DNA from: Caulobacteraceae bacterium
GTDB lineage: Bacteria; Pseudomonadota; Alphaproteobacteria; Caulobacterales; Caulobacteraceae
Direction of reading: 5' to 3'
Length of the DNA: 5,451 nt
Assembly (NCBI GenBank): GCA_030151985.1
Contig: JASLDZ010000350.1
Location: 1 to 5,451 of the forward strand
In this document: one piece after another, positions 4,865 through 5,451 of the stretch
Position numbering within the stretch: position 1 is the first letter of the stretch
How the letters are laid out: the number at the start of each line of letters is the position of its first letter
The notes under the pieces: model-generated
Databases searched by the model: none
Told to the model about the DNA's origin: nothing
The model's input: the letters and a program-made list of their open reading frames with translations, nothing else
Program-made: the position numbers and the translations under genes

Positions 4865-5451
4865 TCAGGTCCGCTCCGCCTCCACCCACGCCGCCGAGCG
4901 CATCTCCTCCAGGCGCGAGGCCGTCCGCTGGAACTCGAACGCTCCCGACCCCTGCGGGTAGAGCGCGCTGGGCTCGGCCGCCGCCAGCACCACCAGCTTG
5001 GCTCCCGCCTCGTAGAGGGCGTCCACGCAGGTGACGAAGCGGGCCGCCTCGTTGCGCATCTCCGGCGCCAGCACCGGCACGGCCTCCAGGAAGACGGTGT
5101 GGAAGCGGCGGGCGAAGGCGAGGTAGTCGCCGGGCCCCAGCGCCTGGCCGCAGAGGCTCGCGAACCGGGTCCGCACCTGCCCTCCGGCCGCGCGCGGAAA
5201 GGTGGTGCGCCGCCCCGCCACCTCGATCGCGCCGCCGGTCTCCGCCGCGCCGTCGAGCAGCGCCGCCCAGAGCGCGTCGAACCCCGCCTGCGCCCCGGCG
5301 TCGAGCGGCGAGAACCACACCCGCGCCCCTTTCAGCCGGTCGAGCCGGAAGTCGCGGGGCCCGGCGATCTCCACCACCTCCAGCCGCTCCCGCAGCAGGG
5401 CTGTGAAGGGCAGGAAGAGCTGGCGGTTGATGCCGTTCTCGTAGAGGCCTT
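4865..5451 (-). CDS. zapE: Cell division protein ZapE (AFG1-like ATPase), 5' end beyond the window edge
   Basis: The frame is open from the right edge to TGA at 4865-4867 and gives 195 residues, roughly the C-terminal half of an AFG1/ZapE protein (about 370 residues in full). The first visible residues, LYENGINRQLFLPF followed by LRERLEVVEIAGPRDFRLDRL, are a hallmark of the family. Later conserved blocks are FASLCGQALGPGDYLAFARRFHTVF, RNEAARFVTCVDALYEAGAKLVV, and AEPSALYP followed by FEFQRTASRLEEMRS, with the arginine in FQRTASRL in the sensor-2 region. The Walker A and B motifs should be upstream, outside the window. ZapE associates with the Z-ring in E. coli, and the mitochondrial homologue AFG1 acts in protein quality control. 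GTG codons around 5377 are internal and are not the start. The gene is convergent with the araC-family gene. Symbol given by homology. Confidence 0.93.
   Translation of the reverse strand, partial: GLYENGINRQLFLPFTALLRERLEVVEIAGPRDFRLDRLKGARVWFSPLDAGAQAGFDALWAALLDGAAETGGAIEVAGRRTTFPRAAGGQVRTRFASLCGQALGPGDYLAFARRFHTVFLEAVPVLAPEMRNEAARFVTCVDALYEAGAKLVVLAAAEPSALYPQGSGAFEFQRTASRLEEMRSAAWVEAERT

Noticed and set aside
3570..4961. 463-residue plus-strand frame spanning the araC-family gene and beyond
   Set aside because: It is a shifted frame of the AraC coding region with Arg/Ala/Gly/Pro-rich composition. The AraC frame has the double helix-turn-helix and a strong ribosome binding site.

Overview
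This 5.45 kb window is GC-rich chromosomal DNA, about 70% GC by eye. The proteins look alphaproteobacterial. GreA, ZapE, the ELM1-like protein and the short FATGY-type response regulator would all fit Caulobacterales such as Phenylobacterium or Caulobacter, but genus is an inference and no rRNA or other marker is present. I see no IS element, CRISPR array, tRNA, rRNA or phage gene. Coding density is high and the genes look like ordinary chromosomal ones.

Layout from left to right. (1) Positions 524 to 1, minus strand, running off the left edge: the N-terminal 174 residues of a Crp/Fnr-family regulator whose DNA-binding domain lies outside the window. (2) Positions 1062-679, minus: a 127-residue stand-alone receiver domain with a FATGY motif. 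(3) Positions 2104-1106, minus: an ELM1-family (DUF1022) protein. It starts with GTG inside the last codons of greA. (4) Positions 2568-2095, minus: transcription elongation factor GreA, with a plausible sigma-70-type promoter at 2661-2689. (5) Positions 2862-2701, minus: an easily overlooked 53-residue, two-helix membrane protein. (6) Positions 3577-2912, minus: a glutathione S-transferase. (7) Positions 3700-4611, plus: an AraC-family regulator divergent from the GST gene. (8) Positions 5451-4865, minus: the C-terminal part of the AFG1/ZapE ATPase, convergent with araC. A strong GC hairpin followed by TTTT lies between the two.

Two transcription units are suggested. greA, the ELM1-like gene and the receiver gene are collinear and close together (10-bp overlap, then a 43-bp gap) and may be co-transcribed from the promoter upstream of greA. 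The Crp/Fnr gene follows after 154 bp that hold an AT-rich palindrome and a sequence resembling a general-stress (EcfG/SigT) promoter, so it probably has its own promoter. The GST and AraC genes share a 122-bp divergent intergenic region, the usual arrangement for a regulator and its target.

I found no convincing undescribed multi-gene system. The most useful leads are the FATGY receiver beside a Crp/Fnr gene with a possible stress promoter, the greA/ELM1 overlap, the small membrane protein, and the AraC/GST divergent pair with a repeated GGGCGA motif.
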